Shown here: piece after piece, positions 1 to 5,316 of the stretch
Layout: the number at the start of each line of letters is the position of its first letter
How positions within the stretch are numbered: position 1 is the stretch's first letter
NCBI GenBank assembly: GCA_029262975.1
Contig: JAJCYJ010000805.1
Location: 1-6,539 of the forward strand
Direction of reading: 5' to 3'
Length of the DNA: 6,539 nucleotides
Source of the DNA: Saprospiraceae bacterium
GTDB taxonomy: Bacteria > Bacteroidota > Bacteroidia > Chitinophagales > Saprospiraceae
Position numbers and translations under genes: made by a program
Notes under the pieces: model-generated
What the model was told of the DNA's origin: nothing
What the model saw: only the letters and a program-made list of their open reading frames with translations
Database searches by the model: none

Positions 1-678
1 AGAGATGCAATTCACAGTCGATATAACAAATTTGGGAAGGACCTGATTCTGATAGATACCGCCGGAATCCGCAAAAAAAGAAAGGTCCATGAAGATCTTG
101 AGTTCTATTCTGTGATTAGAGCCATTAAATCCATAGACGAAACTGACGTTTGCGTGATCTTAATAGATGCTCAACAGGGAATTGAAGCACAGGATATGAG
201 TATCTTCACCTTGATTCAAAAAAGAAGACGAGGGGTTGTAATTCTTGTGAACAAATGGGATCTTATGGATAAAGAAACCAATACAGCAAGAGATGTAGAA
301 CAGAGTATAAAAGAAAGAATAGCTCCCTTTTCTGACGTACCCATTCTTTTTATTTCAGCCCTTGATAAACAGAGGATTTTTAAGGCAATAGAAGTAGTGG
401 AAGACGTTTATGAAAACAAGATGCGCAGGATAAAGACATCTGTCTTAAATGATGCCCTCCAGGAGATGGTGGCTAAATATCCGCCTCCGAGTCATCGTGG
501 AAAAATGGTAAAAATTAAATATGTGACACAGCTACCAACCAAGTATCCGGCATTTGCCTTCTTTTGTAATCATCCAAAACATGTAAAAGAGAATTATAGA
601 AACTATCTCGAAAATCAATTAAGGGAGAGATTTAACTTTACAGGAGTACCTATTAGTGTTGTATTCAAAGAAAAGTAA
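1..678 (+). CDS. der: Ribosome biogenesis GTPase Der (EngA), 3' part; 5' end outside the window
   Basis: Der is a cytoplasmic tandem-domain GTPase needed for 50S ribosomal subunit maturation. The visible 225 codons are open from base 1 and hold the end of the second G domain and the whole C-terminal KH-like domain. Numbering from the window edge, the G3 motif DTAG is at residues 19-22 (DTAGIRKK), the G4 motif NKWD at 84-87, and the G5 SAL at 119-121. The KH-like part follows, with the family-typical stretches YPPPSHRGK, KIKYVTQLP, AFAFFCNHP and FTGVPISVVFKEK up to the TAA at 676-678. A GTG at 112 opens a shorter reading frame, but upstream in-frame codons clearly belong to Der (RYNKFGKDLILIDTAG), so it is not the start. 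The first G domain and the P-loop of the second are missing only because of the window edge. The stop overlaps the rfbC start by one base (TAATG), suggesting translational coupling. Confidence 0.96.
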   Translation, partial: RDAIHSRYNKFGKDLILIDTAGIRKKRKVHEDLEFYSVIRAIKSIDETDVCVILIDAQQGIEAQDMSIFTLIQKRRRGVVILVNKWDLMDKETNTARDVEQSIKERIAPFSDVPILFISALDKQRIFKAIEVVEDVYENKMRRIKTSVLNDALQEMVAKYPPPSHRGKMVKIKYVTQLPTKYPAFAFFCNHPKHVKENYRNYLENQLRERFNFTGVPISVVFKEK

Positions 679-1223
679 TGAAGTTTACAAAGACGGCAAT
701 TGAGGGTCTTATTATCCTGGAGCCCACAATTATTGAAGATGAACGTGGCTACTTTTTTGAAAGTTTCAATAAAAGAGTAATGCCGGAGCAAATAGCTAAA
801 GCGGAATGGGTACAGGACAATGAATCAAAATCCAGCAGAGGTGTACTACGAGGATTACACTTTCAAACAGGCGATATGGCTCAGGCCAAATTAATCAGGG
901 TAGTGTACGGAGAAATATATGATGTCGCCGTCGATATCAGATCCGGATCTCCAACTTATGGAGATTGGGTAGGCGTTACAGTAAACTCTGAAAACAAAAA
1001 ACAACTGTACATCCCCCGAGGTTTTGCACATGGATTTGTCGTACTCTCAGAAGAAGCTGTATTTATGTATAAATGTGATAATTACTATTCCAGTAAGGAA
1101 GAGGGAGGAATCATTTATAATGACCCGGATCTTAATATAAAATGGCCTCTTCAAGATTCAGAAATTAGAATTTCTGAAAAAGACAAAAACCAACCTTTGT
1201 TTAAAAATCATTTGTCTGCATAG
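678..1223 (+). CDS. rfbC: dTDP-4-dehydrorhamnose 3,5-epimerase RfbC/RmlC
   Basis: This cytoplasmic cupin enzyme epimerises C3 and C5 of dTDP-4-keto-6-deoxy-glucose, the third step of dTDP-L-rhamnose synthesis. At 181 aa it has the normal family length. Seen in the sequence: DERGYFFESF at 21-30, the hallmark RGVLRGLHFQ at 54-63 with the likely catalytic base His61, YDVAVDIRSGSPTYG at 81-95, YIPRGFAHGF at 111-120, YKCDNYY from Tyr131 (likely the catalytic tyrosine), NDPDLNIKWP at 148-157, and SEKD with Asp169, probable partner of the catalytic His. Roles of these residues come from knowledge of the RmlC family. The ATG shares its A with the der stop codon, and rfbD begins one base after the TAG. 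All key residues are present, so the enzyme should be active as an epimerase. A 3- or 5-only epimerase of another dTDP-sugar pathway is less likely because rfbD follows directly. Confidence 0.96.
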   Translation: MKFTKTAIEGLIILEPTIIEDERGYFFESFNKRVMPEQIAKAEWVQDNESKSSRGVLRGLHFQTGDMAQAKLIRVVYGEIYDVAVDIRSGSPTYGDWVGVTVNSENKKQLYIPRGFAHGFVVLSEEAVFMYKCDNYYSSKEEGGIIYNDPDLNIKWPLQDSEIRISEKDKNQPLFKNHLSA

Positions 1224-1224
1224 T

Positions 1225-2109
1225 ATGGACATTAAATTTCCAGAAAAAAAAGTAATTCTTGTTACAGGTGCCAATGGTCAGCTCGGACAAGAGTTTAGAT
1301 ATCTTGCAGCTCAACAGGATGAGTATGAATTCTTATTCACACATAGAGATACCCTGGACATCAGTAATATGGCCGATGTGATGCTTATTTTTCAAAAGTT
1401 TCGTCCGGACTATTGTATCAATTGTGCTGCATACACTAAAGTTGACCAGGCAGAATCAGAATCAGAATTGGCATATTTGATTAATAGTAAAGCACTTTCC
1501 AATCTTGTCCATGTCTGTCAAATTTATTCGGCCCGACTCATACATTATTCTACAGACTATGTATACGACTCAATAACCGGTCGCCCTATCTCAGAAGAAG
1601 ATGAATGCAATCCACAAAGCCTATATGGCAAATCCAAGAGAGCTGGTGAAATGGTACTTCAAGAGAGTAATATCGAGTGGTTATGTTTGAGGGTCTCCTG
1701 GCTGTATTCATCTTATGGTCAAAACTTTGTAAAAACGATGCTTCGTTTAGGCAAAGAACGATCAATTTTAAACGTTGTCAACGATCAGGTGGGTTCACCG
1801 ACTTATGCAAGAGATTTAGCAAGAAGTACAATCGAAATTATTAGATCAGGGGATAAATCAGCTTATAAAAAATTCTATAATTATAGCAATTCAGGAACTA
1901 CCGACTGGGCATCTTTTGCCAGAGAAATACATATCCTGTCTGGAATTGATTGTACAATTAAAGGAATATCTACTGTAGCATATGGTGCACTCGCGCCTCG
2001 ACCTGAATGGAGTGTGCTTTCTCACGATAAAGTCACCAAGAAATTTAATCTATCAATACCAGATTGGAAAGCGAGTTTAAAAGAATGTCTTCAGCTATTA
2101 ACCGATTAA
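1225..2109 (+). CDS. rfbD: dTDP-4-dehydrorhamnose reductase RfbD/RmlD
   Basis: This is a short-chain (extended SDR) NAD(P)H-dependent reductase that reduces dTDP-4-keto-L-rhamnose to dTDP-L-rhamnose, the last step of the pathway, in the cytoplasm. The 294-aa product has the usual length. Seen: a Rossmann nucleotide-binding motif TGANGQLGQEF at 14-24, the family-typical CAAYTKVDQAE at 67-77, YSTDYVYD at 108-115 (Thr110 in the position of the catalytic Ser/Thr), the catalytic YxxxK as YGKSK at 134-138, RVSWLYS soon after, and NDQVGSPTYARDLA in the C-terminal half. The start ATG at 1225 lies one base after the rfbC stop; no strong Shine-Dalgarno is visible, as is usual in Bacteroidota. rfbA and rfbB are not downstream, since the operon ends here in a long intergenic region. 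The role in rhamnose supply for O-antigen or exopolysaccharide is inferred from the pathway. Confidence 0.95.
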   Translation: MDIKFPEKKVILVTGANGQLGQEFRYLAAQQDEYEFLFTHRDTLDISNMADVMLIFQKFRPDYCINCAAYTKVDQAESESELAYLINSKALSNLVHVCQIYSARLIHYSTDYVYDSITGRPISEEDECNPQSLYGKSKRAGEMVLQESNIEWLCLRVSWLYSSYGQNFVKTMLRLGKERSILNVVNDQVGSPTYARDLARSTIEIIRSGDKSAYKKFYNYSNSGTTDWASFAREIHILSGIDCTIKGISTVAYGALAPRPEWSVLSHDKVTKKFNLSIPDWKASLKECLQLLTD

Positions 2110-2207
2110 AAATAAATCAATCTTAGTCCTTTAAATTGAAATCTAATGACCTCATTCTTTTATAAAATTCTCTTATTTTAATCAAAATACTATAAAAGGA
2201 ATAGTAT

Positions 2208-2264
2208 ATGCAGGATCAAAAGAAGCGCTGGAAAAGCGAAATTGCGGGTGCGGGTGCCGGCTAG
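2208..2264 (+). CDS. Possible 18-codon small ORF, unrecognised
   Basis: ATG at 2208 opens an 18-codon frame, MQDQKKRWKSEIAGAGAG, ending at TAG 2262-2264. AAAAGGA at 2194-2200 stands 7 nt before the ATG, a better Shine-Dalgarno-like signal than most genes here have. The N-terminal half is basic (KKRWK) and the end is an Ala/Gly alternation encoded by the GC-rich repeat GCGGGTGCGGGTGCC. The stop falls 21 nt before the terminator-like hairpin. I do not recognise the peptide. It may be a leader peptide, a genuine small protein, or a chance frame through the GC-rich element; chance is the most likely. Confidence 0.2.
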   Translation: MQDQKKRWKSEIAGAGAG

Positions 2265-2283
2265 CGGGCTGGTATTATTTCGC
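2236..2283. repeat. GC-rich inverted-repeat element (GCGAAAT ... ATTTCGC)
   Basis: GCGAAAT at 2236-2242 and ATTTCGC at 2277-2283 form a perfect 7-bp inverted repeat around a 34-nt GC-rich core containing GCGGGTGCGGGTGCC and the palindrome GCTAGC. The composition differs sharply from the AT-rich flanks. It abuts the terminator-like hairpin at 2286, so the two may be one composite extragenic repeat. Whether it recurs in the genome cannot be seen here. Confidence 0.5.
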
Positions 2284-2285
2284 GA

Positions 2286-2322
2286 GCCTGCCTACGTGCG
2301 TAAGCAGGCAGGCATTTTTTTT
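2286..2322 (+). terminator. Probable intrinsic terminator, REP-like GC hairpin with T8
   Basis: GCCTGCCT (2286-2293) pairs perfectly with AGGCAGGC (2306-2313) around a 12-nt loop, and one base later eight T follow (2315-2322). An alternative fold pairs GCCTGC (2286-2291) with GCAGGC (2304-2309) and TACG (2293-2296) with CGTA (2299-2302), leaving a very tight loop; the two folds are mutually exclusive. It lies about 176 nt after rfbD and is the only terminator-like structure there, so it probably ends the der-rfbC-rfbD transcript. The GCCTGCC/GGCAGGC arms also look like an extragenic palindromic repeat of a kind often seen in Bacteroidota, which could have been co-opted as a terminator. Confidence 0.7.
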
Positions 2323-2323
2323 G

Positions 2324-2358
2324 GTTCCGTTTTTTTTTGCGAATGAAAAAAAATGAAC
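2324..2358. repeat. Homopolymer stem: T9/A8 dyad closed by GTTC/GAAC
   Basis: GTTC (2324-2327) and GAAC (2355-2358) flank T9 (2330-2338) and A8 (2346-2353) with a 7-nt GCGAATG loop, giving up to 12 bp with a small internal asymmetry. It lies directly after the terminator hairpin. It could be a second weak terminator-like element or simply two homopolymer runs; the GTTC/GAAC clamp argues mildly against pure chance. Confidence 0.4.
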
Positions 2359-2381
2359 GAATGTCAAGAGTAAAAGTGAAC

Positions 2382-2416
2382 TTTGGCCTACTCCCTGTCA
2401 AGGGCGTAGAACCAAA
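2382..2416. promoter_or_regulatory. 13-bp imperfect hairpin upstream of the GMC dehydrogenase
   Basis: Three stem blocks are stacked: TTTGG (2382-2386) with CCAAA (2412-2416), CTAC (2388-2391) with GTAG (2406-2409), and CCCT (2393-2396) with AGGG (2401-2404), closing a GTCA tetraloop (2397-2400). The only interruptions are one 1x2 internal loop and one T/C mismatch. No T-run follows on either strand, so it is not a standard terminator. It ends 77 nt before the ATG at 2494 and could be a 5'-leader structure, a protein-binding dyad, or another extragenic repeat. Confidence 0.5.
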
Positions 2417-2493
2417 TAAATCGCTTATTCTGATCAATCCTTCTTTACAAGAGTAAGAATTACCATCTTAGATGTTTTAATAAATTCTAAAAG

Positions 2494-4113
2494 ATGGACT
2501 ACGACTTTATCATAATTGGAGCTGGCTCGGCAGGTTGTGTATTAGCGAACAGACTCAGTGATTCCGGAGAGTTCCAGGTGTTGCTTTTAGAAGCCGGTGG
2601 AAAGGATAATGATATAAACATTATGATACCCGGTGGATATAGTAAGCTCCATCATTCTAAACACGACTGGAATCTCTGGACAACACCTCAAAAAAATATA
2701 GCCAACAGAAAAATATATTTACCCAGGGGAAAAACTCTAGGTGGCTGTAGCTCGACGAATGCAATGGCCTATGTCAGAGGCAATCATGATGATTATAATC
2801 AATGGGCATTAAAAGGTTGCTCGGGGTGGGATGCGAGCAGTGTACTTCCTTATTTTATGAAATCAGAATCCAATGCCCAGGCAGACCAATTGGATAAAGG
2901 TTATCATGGCGACAGCGGACCTTTACATGTCTCTTATGCGAAATATTTCGAAACACCATTAGCTGAGGCCTTTATAGAATCAGGAATTAAAATAGGTCTG
3001 CCTGATAATGAAGATTACAATGGAGAGAATCAAAATGCCACATCCCGGTTTCAATTTACAATTAAAGACGGCAAAAGACACAGCGCGTCCAAGGCATTTT
3101 TAAATCCCGTGATTAAAAGAAAAAATTTACATGTGCGCTCCGGGTGCCGGGTACTACACATTATTATCAAAAATGATAAGGCCGTAGGAGTAGAAGTCAT
3201 TTGTAAAAATACAATAGAAATAATAAATTGTAAAAAGGAAGTAGTCTTATCCGCCGGAAGTTTTCATAGTCCACATCTACTCATGCTGTCTGGCATTGGA
3301 GATAAAGATGAATTAGCACACCATAAAATTAATGTTAAAGCAGATATTCCGGGTGTAGGTAAGAATCTCCAGGATCATCTTTTCTATCTCTTAGGCCGAT
3401 ATACTCGTGAAAAAATTGGCTTTAACCATAACGCTGCATTAGGATCGCAGATATATCAAGGTGTCAAGTATTTTATCACCAAGAAAAACAATCCACTTAC
3501 GTGTAGTCCCCTCGAAGCAGTTTCGTTTTTCAATGTGGATAATTATAATGATCGCGTCAATTGTCAGTTTCATTTTTCCCCTTTCCATATTGATGATGGT
3601 CTCAATGCCTCATTATATGACTTTAACTCAATTCCGACTAAACGGGATGGATACTCAGTGTGTCCTACGCTGCTTAATCCAAAGAGTAGAGGGACAATTA
3701 CCTTAGAAAACAAGGACCCCTTTATTAACCCAATCATAGATCCCCAATTTTTATCTTCAGAAGAAGATTTGCAAATTCTGGTTAAAGGGGGTCGAATAGC
3801 TTTCGAGCTCATGGCACAAGAGGCCCTGGATTGTCACTCAGAAGAATATACAGGTATTACCCCCGGGGCAAGTGATGAAGAACTAATTGGCTATATTAAA
3901 AGAAGACTTGAGACAATTTACCATCCTGTAGGAACTTGCAAAATGGGCGCTGATCAAATGTCCGTTGTCGATGATCAATTAAGGGTCAAAGGTATTCGTT
4001 CATTAAGGGTAGTTGATGCCTCTATTATGCCCAATATAGTGAGTGGTAATACGAATGCACCGGTGTATATGATAGCTGAAAAAGGTGCTGATATGATATT
4101 AAATGAAAATTAA
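2494..4113 (+). CDS. GMC-family FAD-dependent oxidoreductase (choline/alcohol dehydrogenase-like)
   Basis: This is a full-length member (539 aa) of the glucose-methanol-choline oxidoreductase family, flavoproteins that oxidise an alcohol to an aldehyde or ketone. The FAD-binding Rossmann motif GAGSAG is at 9-14 with the ribose-binding Glu33 in LLLEAGG. The first GMC signature covers RGKTLGGCSSTNAMAYVRGN at 78-97 and the second covers GSFHSPHLLMLSGIG at 255-269. Near the C-terminus, YHPVGTCKMG carries the catalytic His477, and SGNTNAP carries Asn519, which aligns with the second active-site residue (His559 of glucose oxidase, Asn510 of choline oxidase). There is no signal peptide; the FAD motif starts almost at the first residue, which also fixes the start. 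The pattern resembles BetA and AlkJ-type dehydrogenases rather than fungal oxidases, but substrate specificity cannot be read from the sequence, and no betaine (betB, betT) or alkane genes flank it. It appears monocistronic. Confidence 0.93.
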   Translation: MDYDFIIIGAGSAGCVLANRLSDSGEFQVLLLEAGGKDNDINIMIPGGYSKLHHSKHDWNLWTTPQKNIANRKIYLPRGKTLGGCSSTNAMAYVRGNHDDYNQWALKGCSGWDASSVLPYFMKSESNAQADQLDKGYHGDSGPLHVSYAKYFETPLAEAFIESGIKIGLPDNEDYNGENQNATSRFQFTIKDGKRHSASKAFLNPVIKRKNLHVRSGCRVLHIIIKNDKAVGVEVICKNTIEIINCKKEVVLSAGSFHSPHLLMLSGIGDKDELAHHKINVKADIPGVGKNLQDHLFYLLGRYTREKIGFNHNAALGSQIYQGVKYFITKKNNPLTCSPLEAVSFFNVDNYNDRVNCQFHFSPFHIDDGLNASLYDFNSIPTKRDGYSVCPTLLNPKSRGTITLENKDPFINPIIDPQFLSSEEDLQILVKGGRIAFELMAQEALDCHSEEYTGITPGASDEELIGYIKRRLETIYHPVGTCKMGADQMSVVDDQLRVKGIRSLRVVDASIMPNIVSGNTNAPVYMIAEKGADMILNEN

Positions 4114-4275
4114 CTCAAGTTGGTGGTGACATAATTGTTGATACACTAAATTTCTTTATAGGTTAAAGCTGACTGATATCATACCTACTGTCCATTTTAC
4201 AATTAAAAACCTATTGCCTGTACAAGACTATAAATTAGAATTATGAACAGACAAAGAACGAAATGATCTCAATGA

Positions 4276-4656
4276 TTAACATTCCGTATGAGATTCATTG
4301 GGATTCGGAAATAAGTCAGATTCATCCTCTGCCCTTGGTGTCAGGCATTTAAAATCCTTCTCTATTGTAATATTTAATAGTACGAGGTCATTATGTTTTA
4401 TCGCATCATAAATACCGACTTCTCCCGGATCACACAGTCTTTTTATTTTATCCTTTGGTATGCAAAATAGTACTTCATCATCGACAAAATCAGATGATAA
4501 TACGCTTATTTTATCAATAGATTGTAGCGTATATGTAAAAGTCCTGTCGTGGCTTATTCTGATAGATGAAGAAATCGTACCATGCTCCGAAAGTGATTCA
4601 AGGTCATGAACAGATAATCGAAAACGGATTGAGTTTTCTAATATTCTAAGTTTCAT
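4276..4656 (-). CDS. Conserved hypothetical protein, 126 aa (DUF7009-like)
   Basis: This is a soluble acidic protein with no signal peptide or membrane segment. The N-terminus MKLRILENSIRFRLSVHDLE is rich in beta-type alternation; a predicted strand-rich middle follows (FTYTLQSIDKI, DDEVLFCIP), and it ends with ITIEKDFKCLTPRAEDESD then LFPNPNES. From memory this matches a widespread Bacteroidota family of unknown function, typically starting MKIR(I)xxNSxRxRL and ending EKDFxCL...EDxSDxxPNP, which I believe is classed as DUF7009; the domain name is less certain than the family resemblance. ATG at 4656-4654 lies 8 nt after the stop of the upstream 54-aa gene, with AAAGAA just before it as the only possible weak ribosome-binding signal, so the two are probably co-transcribed. 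The gene converges with the GMC dehydrogenase, leaving a 162-nt gap in which I see no good terminator. No function is known to me. Confidence 0.85.
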   Translation of the reverse strand: MKLRILENSIRFRLSVHDLESLSEHGTISSSIRISHDRTFTYTLQSIDKISVLSSDFVDDEVLFCIPKDKIKRLCDPGEVGIYDAIKHNDLVLLNITIEKDFKCLTPRAEDESDLFPNPNESHTEC

Positions 4657-4664
4657 TGGGTTCT

Positions 4665-4829
4665 TTATTTTTTTAAAAAATTCTCTTCGATTCTTGTAAG
4701 CCGCTCCTCAATTTGCATCAATTTCTCAATGATAATAATATGCGTCTTTTTGGCATCAATACCAACCGGACTGTTATCACTGTGAATTTGCTCAGCGATT
4801 TGATCATATAATTTTGTATCCATGTCCAT
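4665..4829 (-). CDS. Small conserved-looking hypothetical protein, 54 aa, short coiled coil
   Basis: ATG at 4829-4827 (with a second in-frame ATG two codons later) opens a 54-codon frame ending in TAA at 4667-4665. The N-terminal half is polar (LYDQIAEQIHSDNSPVGIDA, residues 7-26). The C-terminal half is an amphipathic helix with perfect 3-4 hydrophobic spacing at Ile33, Leu37, Ile40, Leu44, Ile47 and Phe51 (sequence around EKLMQIEERLTRIEENFLKK), a classical short coiled coil. The composition is protein-like and the gene abuts the downstream 126-aa gene (8-nt gap), supporting a two-gene unit. I have a weak memory of similar small proteins containing GIDAKKTH in Bacteroidota but cannot name a family. 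The coiled coil suggests a dimerising or partner-binding role; the 126-aa neighbour is an obvious candidate partner, which is inference only. Confidence 0.7.
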   Translation of the reverse strand: MDMDTKLYDQIAEQIHSDNSPVGIDAKKTHIIIIEKLMQIEERLTRIEENFLKK

Positions 4830-4860
4830 TATTTTATATCAAGTTGTGAGGGTTTGATAA

Positions 4861-4872
4861 TTTAAATTTAAA
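4861..4872. repeat. 12-bp perfect palindrome TTTAAATTTAAA
   Basis: A perfect 12-bp A/T palindrome lies 32 nt upstream of the minus-strand 54-aa gene, within its likely promoter area. It could be a binding site, but in DNA this AT-rich it could also be chance. Confidence 0.3.
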
Positions 4873-4975
4873 GTTTATATGGCTCTTGGCCTTTTAAAAT
4901 GTGCACTAATGTCTTAATTAAACAATGAAGTTTTGGTCTTATCATTTTAATTGTAAGAAATCGCAGAATAAGCAA

Positions 4976-5025
4976 CCTGTCCTGTAAGGACGATATATCT
5001 TAGACATGGTCGTCAGACCCTGGGG
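4976..5025 (+). repeat. REP-like repeat, copy 1 (full)
   Basis: About 50 nt with two mini-hairpins: GTCCT-GTA-AGGAC (4979-4991) and GGTC-GTCA-GACC (5008-5019), ending CCTGGGG. Its head and tail match copy 3 almost base for base (about 15 of 16 at each end), while the middle has diverged. It is non-coding and directly repeated downstream in the same orientation. Confidence 0.75.
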
Positions 5026-5046
5026 CATAGTTTTCATAAATGCTAG

Positions 5047-5070
5047 CCCAGTAAGGACGACAGACCCTGG
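5047..5070 (+). repeat. REP-like repeat, copy 2 (both hairpin arms deleted)
   Basis: The 24-nt sequence keeps CCAG, TAAGGACG and CAGACCCTGG in order, exactly as in copy 3, but lacks the TCCTG segment and about 21 nt of the middle including GGTC. Each deletion removes the left arm of one mini-hairpin, so neither hairpin can form. It reads as a decayed copy of the same repeat. Confidence 0.65.
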
Positions 5071-5095
5071 CTGAAATGTGGCGCTCCCTCCAGGG
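5065..5095. repeat. Second inverted repeat, CCCTGG ... CCAGGG
   Basis: CCCTGG (5065-5070, the tail of copy 2) and CCAGGG (5090-5095) form a perfect 6-bp inverted repeat around a 19-nt loop containing GGCGCTCCCT. Read on the minus strand (GCCCTGGAGGGAGCGCCACA ... CCAGGGT) it resembles a distinct GC-rich extragenic repeat type that I recall from Bacteroidota genomes; that recognition is from memory. It is interlocked with the first repeat family. Confidence 0.5.
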
Positions 5096-5133
5096 CTTTT
5101 CAAATGGTAGATGCTCAATATATCCCTTGTGAA

Positions 5134-5183
5134 CCAGTCCTGTAAGGACGGATATTTCATAGTCGGGGTCATCAGACCCTGGG
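5134..5183 (+). repeat. REP-like repeat, copy 3 (full)
   Basis: 50 nt, same order and orientation as copy 1: GTCCT-GTA-AGGAC (5137-5149) and GGTC-ATCA-GACC (5167-5178), then CTGGG. The GTCA loop of copy 1 is ATCA here while the GGTC/GACC stem is unchanged. It ends 133 nt before the Crp/Fnr start codon, so it may lie at or upstream of that promoter. Confidence 0.75.
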
Positions 5184-5258
5184 ACTTCTTCGGCACCCTT
5201 CTTCATTGATATTGTTAATATTCTAAACTTTACCTTGTACAAAAGCATTTAAAAATAG

Positions 5259-5280
5259 GATCATGACAACCTGATCATGA
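5259..5280. promoter_or_regulatory. Possible operator: GATCATGA duplicated upstream of the Crp/Fnr gene
   Basis: GATCATGA occurs at 5259-5266 and again, exactly, at 5273-5280, separated by CAACCT. Because TCATGA is itself palindromic, the pair also forms a dyad-like arrangement with centres 14 bp apart, about one and a third helical turns. The 3' copy ends 36 nt before the ATG at 5317, a suitable place for autoregulation or promoter control. It does not match the textbook TGTGA-N6-TCACA or TTGAT-N4-ATCAA sites exactly, so its link to this regulator is inference. Confidence 0.35.
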
Positions 5281-5316
5281 AGAAATTCGAAAAGACGATA
5301 TATAAAAGTTTAAACC

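Larger units (their letters stand above)
2110..2493. other. 384-nt intergenic region with several structured elements
   Basis: No convincing long gene lies here. From left to right: an AT-rich stretch with nested A/T dyads (2158-2197); a possible 18-codon ORF (2208-2264); a GC-rich core (about 2236-2313) in otherwise AT-rich DNA; a terminator-like hairpin with eight T (2286-2322); a T9/A8 stem closed by GTTC/GAAC (2324-2358); and a 13-bp imperfect hairpin (2382-2416). The last 77 nt before the GMC dehydrogenase are plain AT-rich sequence that probably carries the gene's own leader. I could not assign a promoter with confidence. Confidence 0.7.
4830..5316. other. 487-nt divergent intergenic region with repeat cluster and promoter area
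   Basis: This gap separates the minus-strand small-protein pair from the plus-strand Crp/Fnr gene, so it must hold both promoters. It contains a TTTAAATTTAAA palindrome (4861-4872), a cluster of REP-like repeats (4976-5183), an ATATT-GTT-AATAT dyad (5209-5221), TTGTACAA (5235-5242) and a duplicated GATCATGA (5259-5280). The long frames that can be read through the repeats on the minus strand are repeat-derived and not genes. I could not identify a clear Bacteroidota TTTG/TAnnTTTG promoter pair on either side. Confidence 0.7.

Noticed and set aside
112..678. Independent gene starting at GTG 112
   Set aside because: The same frame is open to base 1 and encodes Der-specific sequence including the DTAG motif, so this is the interior of a truncated der.
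2158..2197. Nested A/T dyad (TTTTATA/TATAAAA around TATTTT-AATC-AAAATA) as a terminator or operator
   Set aside because: It consists only of A/T in a strongly AT-rich stretch, where such symmetry is expected by chance; no GC pair and no conserved partner supports it.
3461..3812. Frames of about 80 codons on both strands inside the GMC dehydrogenase gene
   Set aside because: They lie wholly within a confidently identified gene in its own frame and show no family features.
2494..4113. Assignment as choline dehydrogenase betA
   Set aside because: The GMC family is clear but substrate is not readable from motifs and no betaine pathway genes are adjacent, so no symbol was given.
4114..4275. Terminator between the convergent GMC and 126-aa genes
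   Set aside because: I looked for a GC hairpin with a T-run on either strand and found none convincing.
4976..5183. Short CRISPR array
   Set aside because: Only two full copies and one decayed copy, repeats of about 50 nt with variable middles and unequal spacing (71 and 87 nt), and no cas genes in view.
4942..5248. Overlapping minus-strand frames of 84 and 82 codons across the repeat cluster
   Set aside because: They run through the REP-like repeats in two frames, have no recognisable fold or conserved motif, and their sequence is explained by the repeats.
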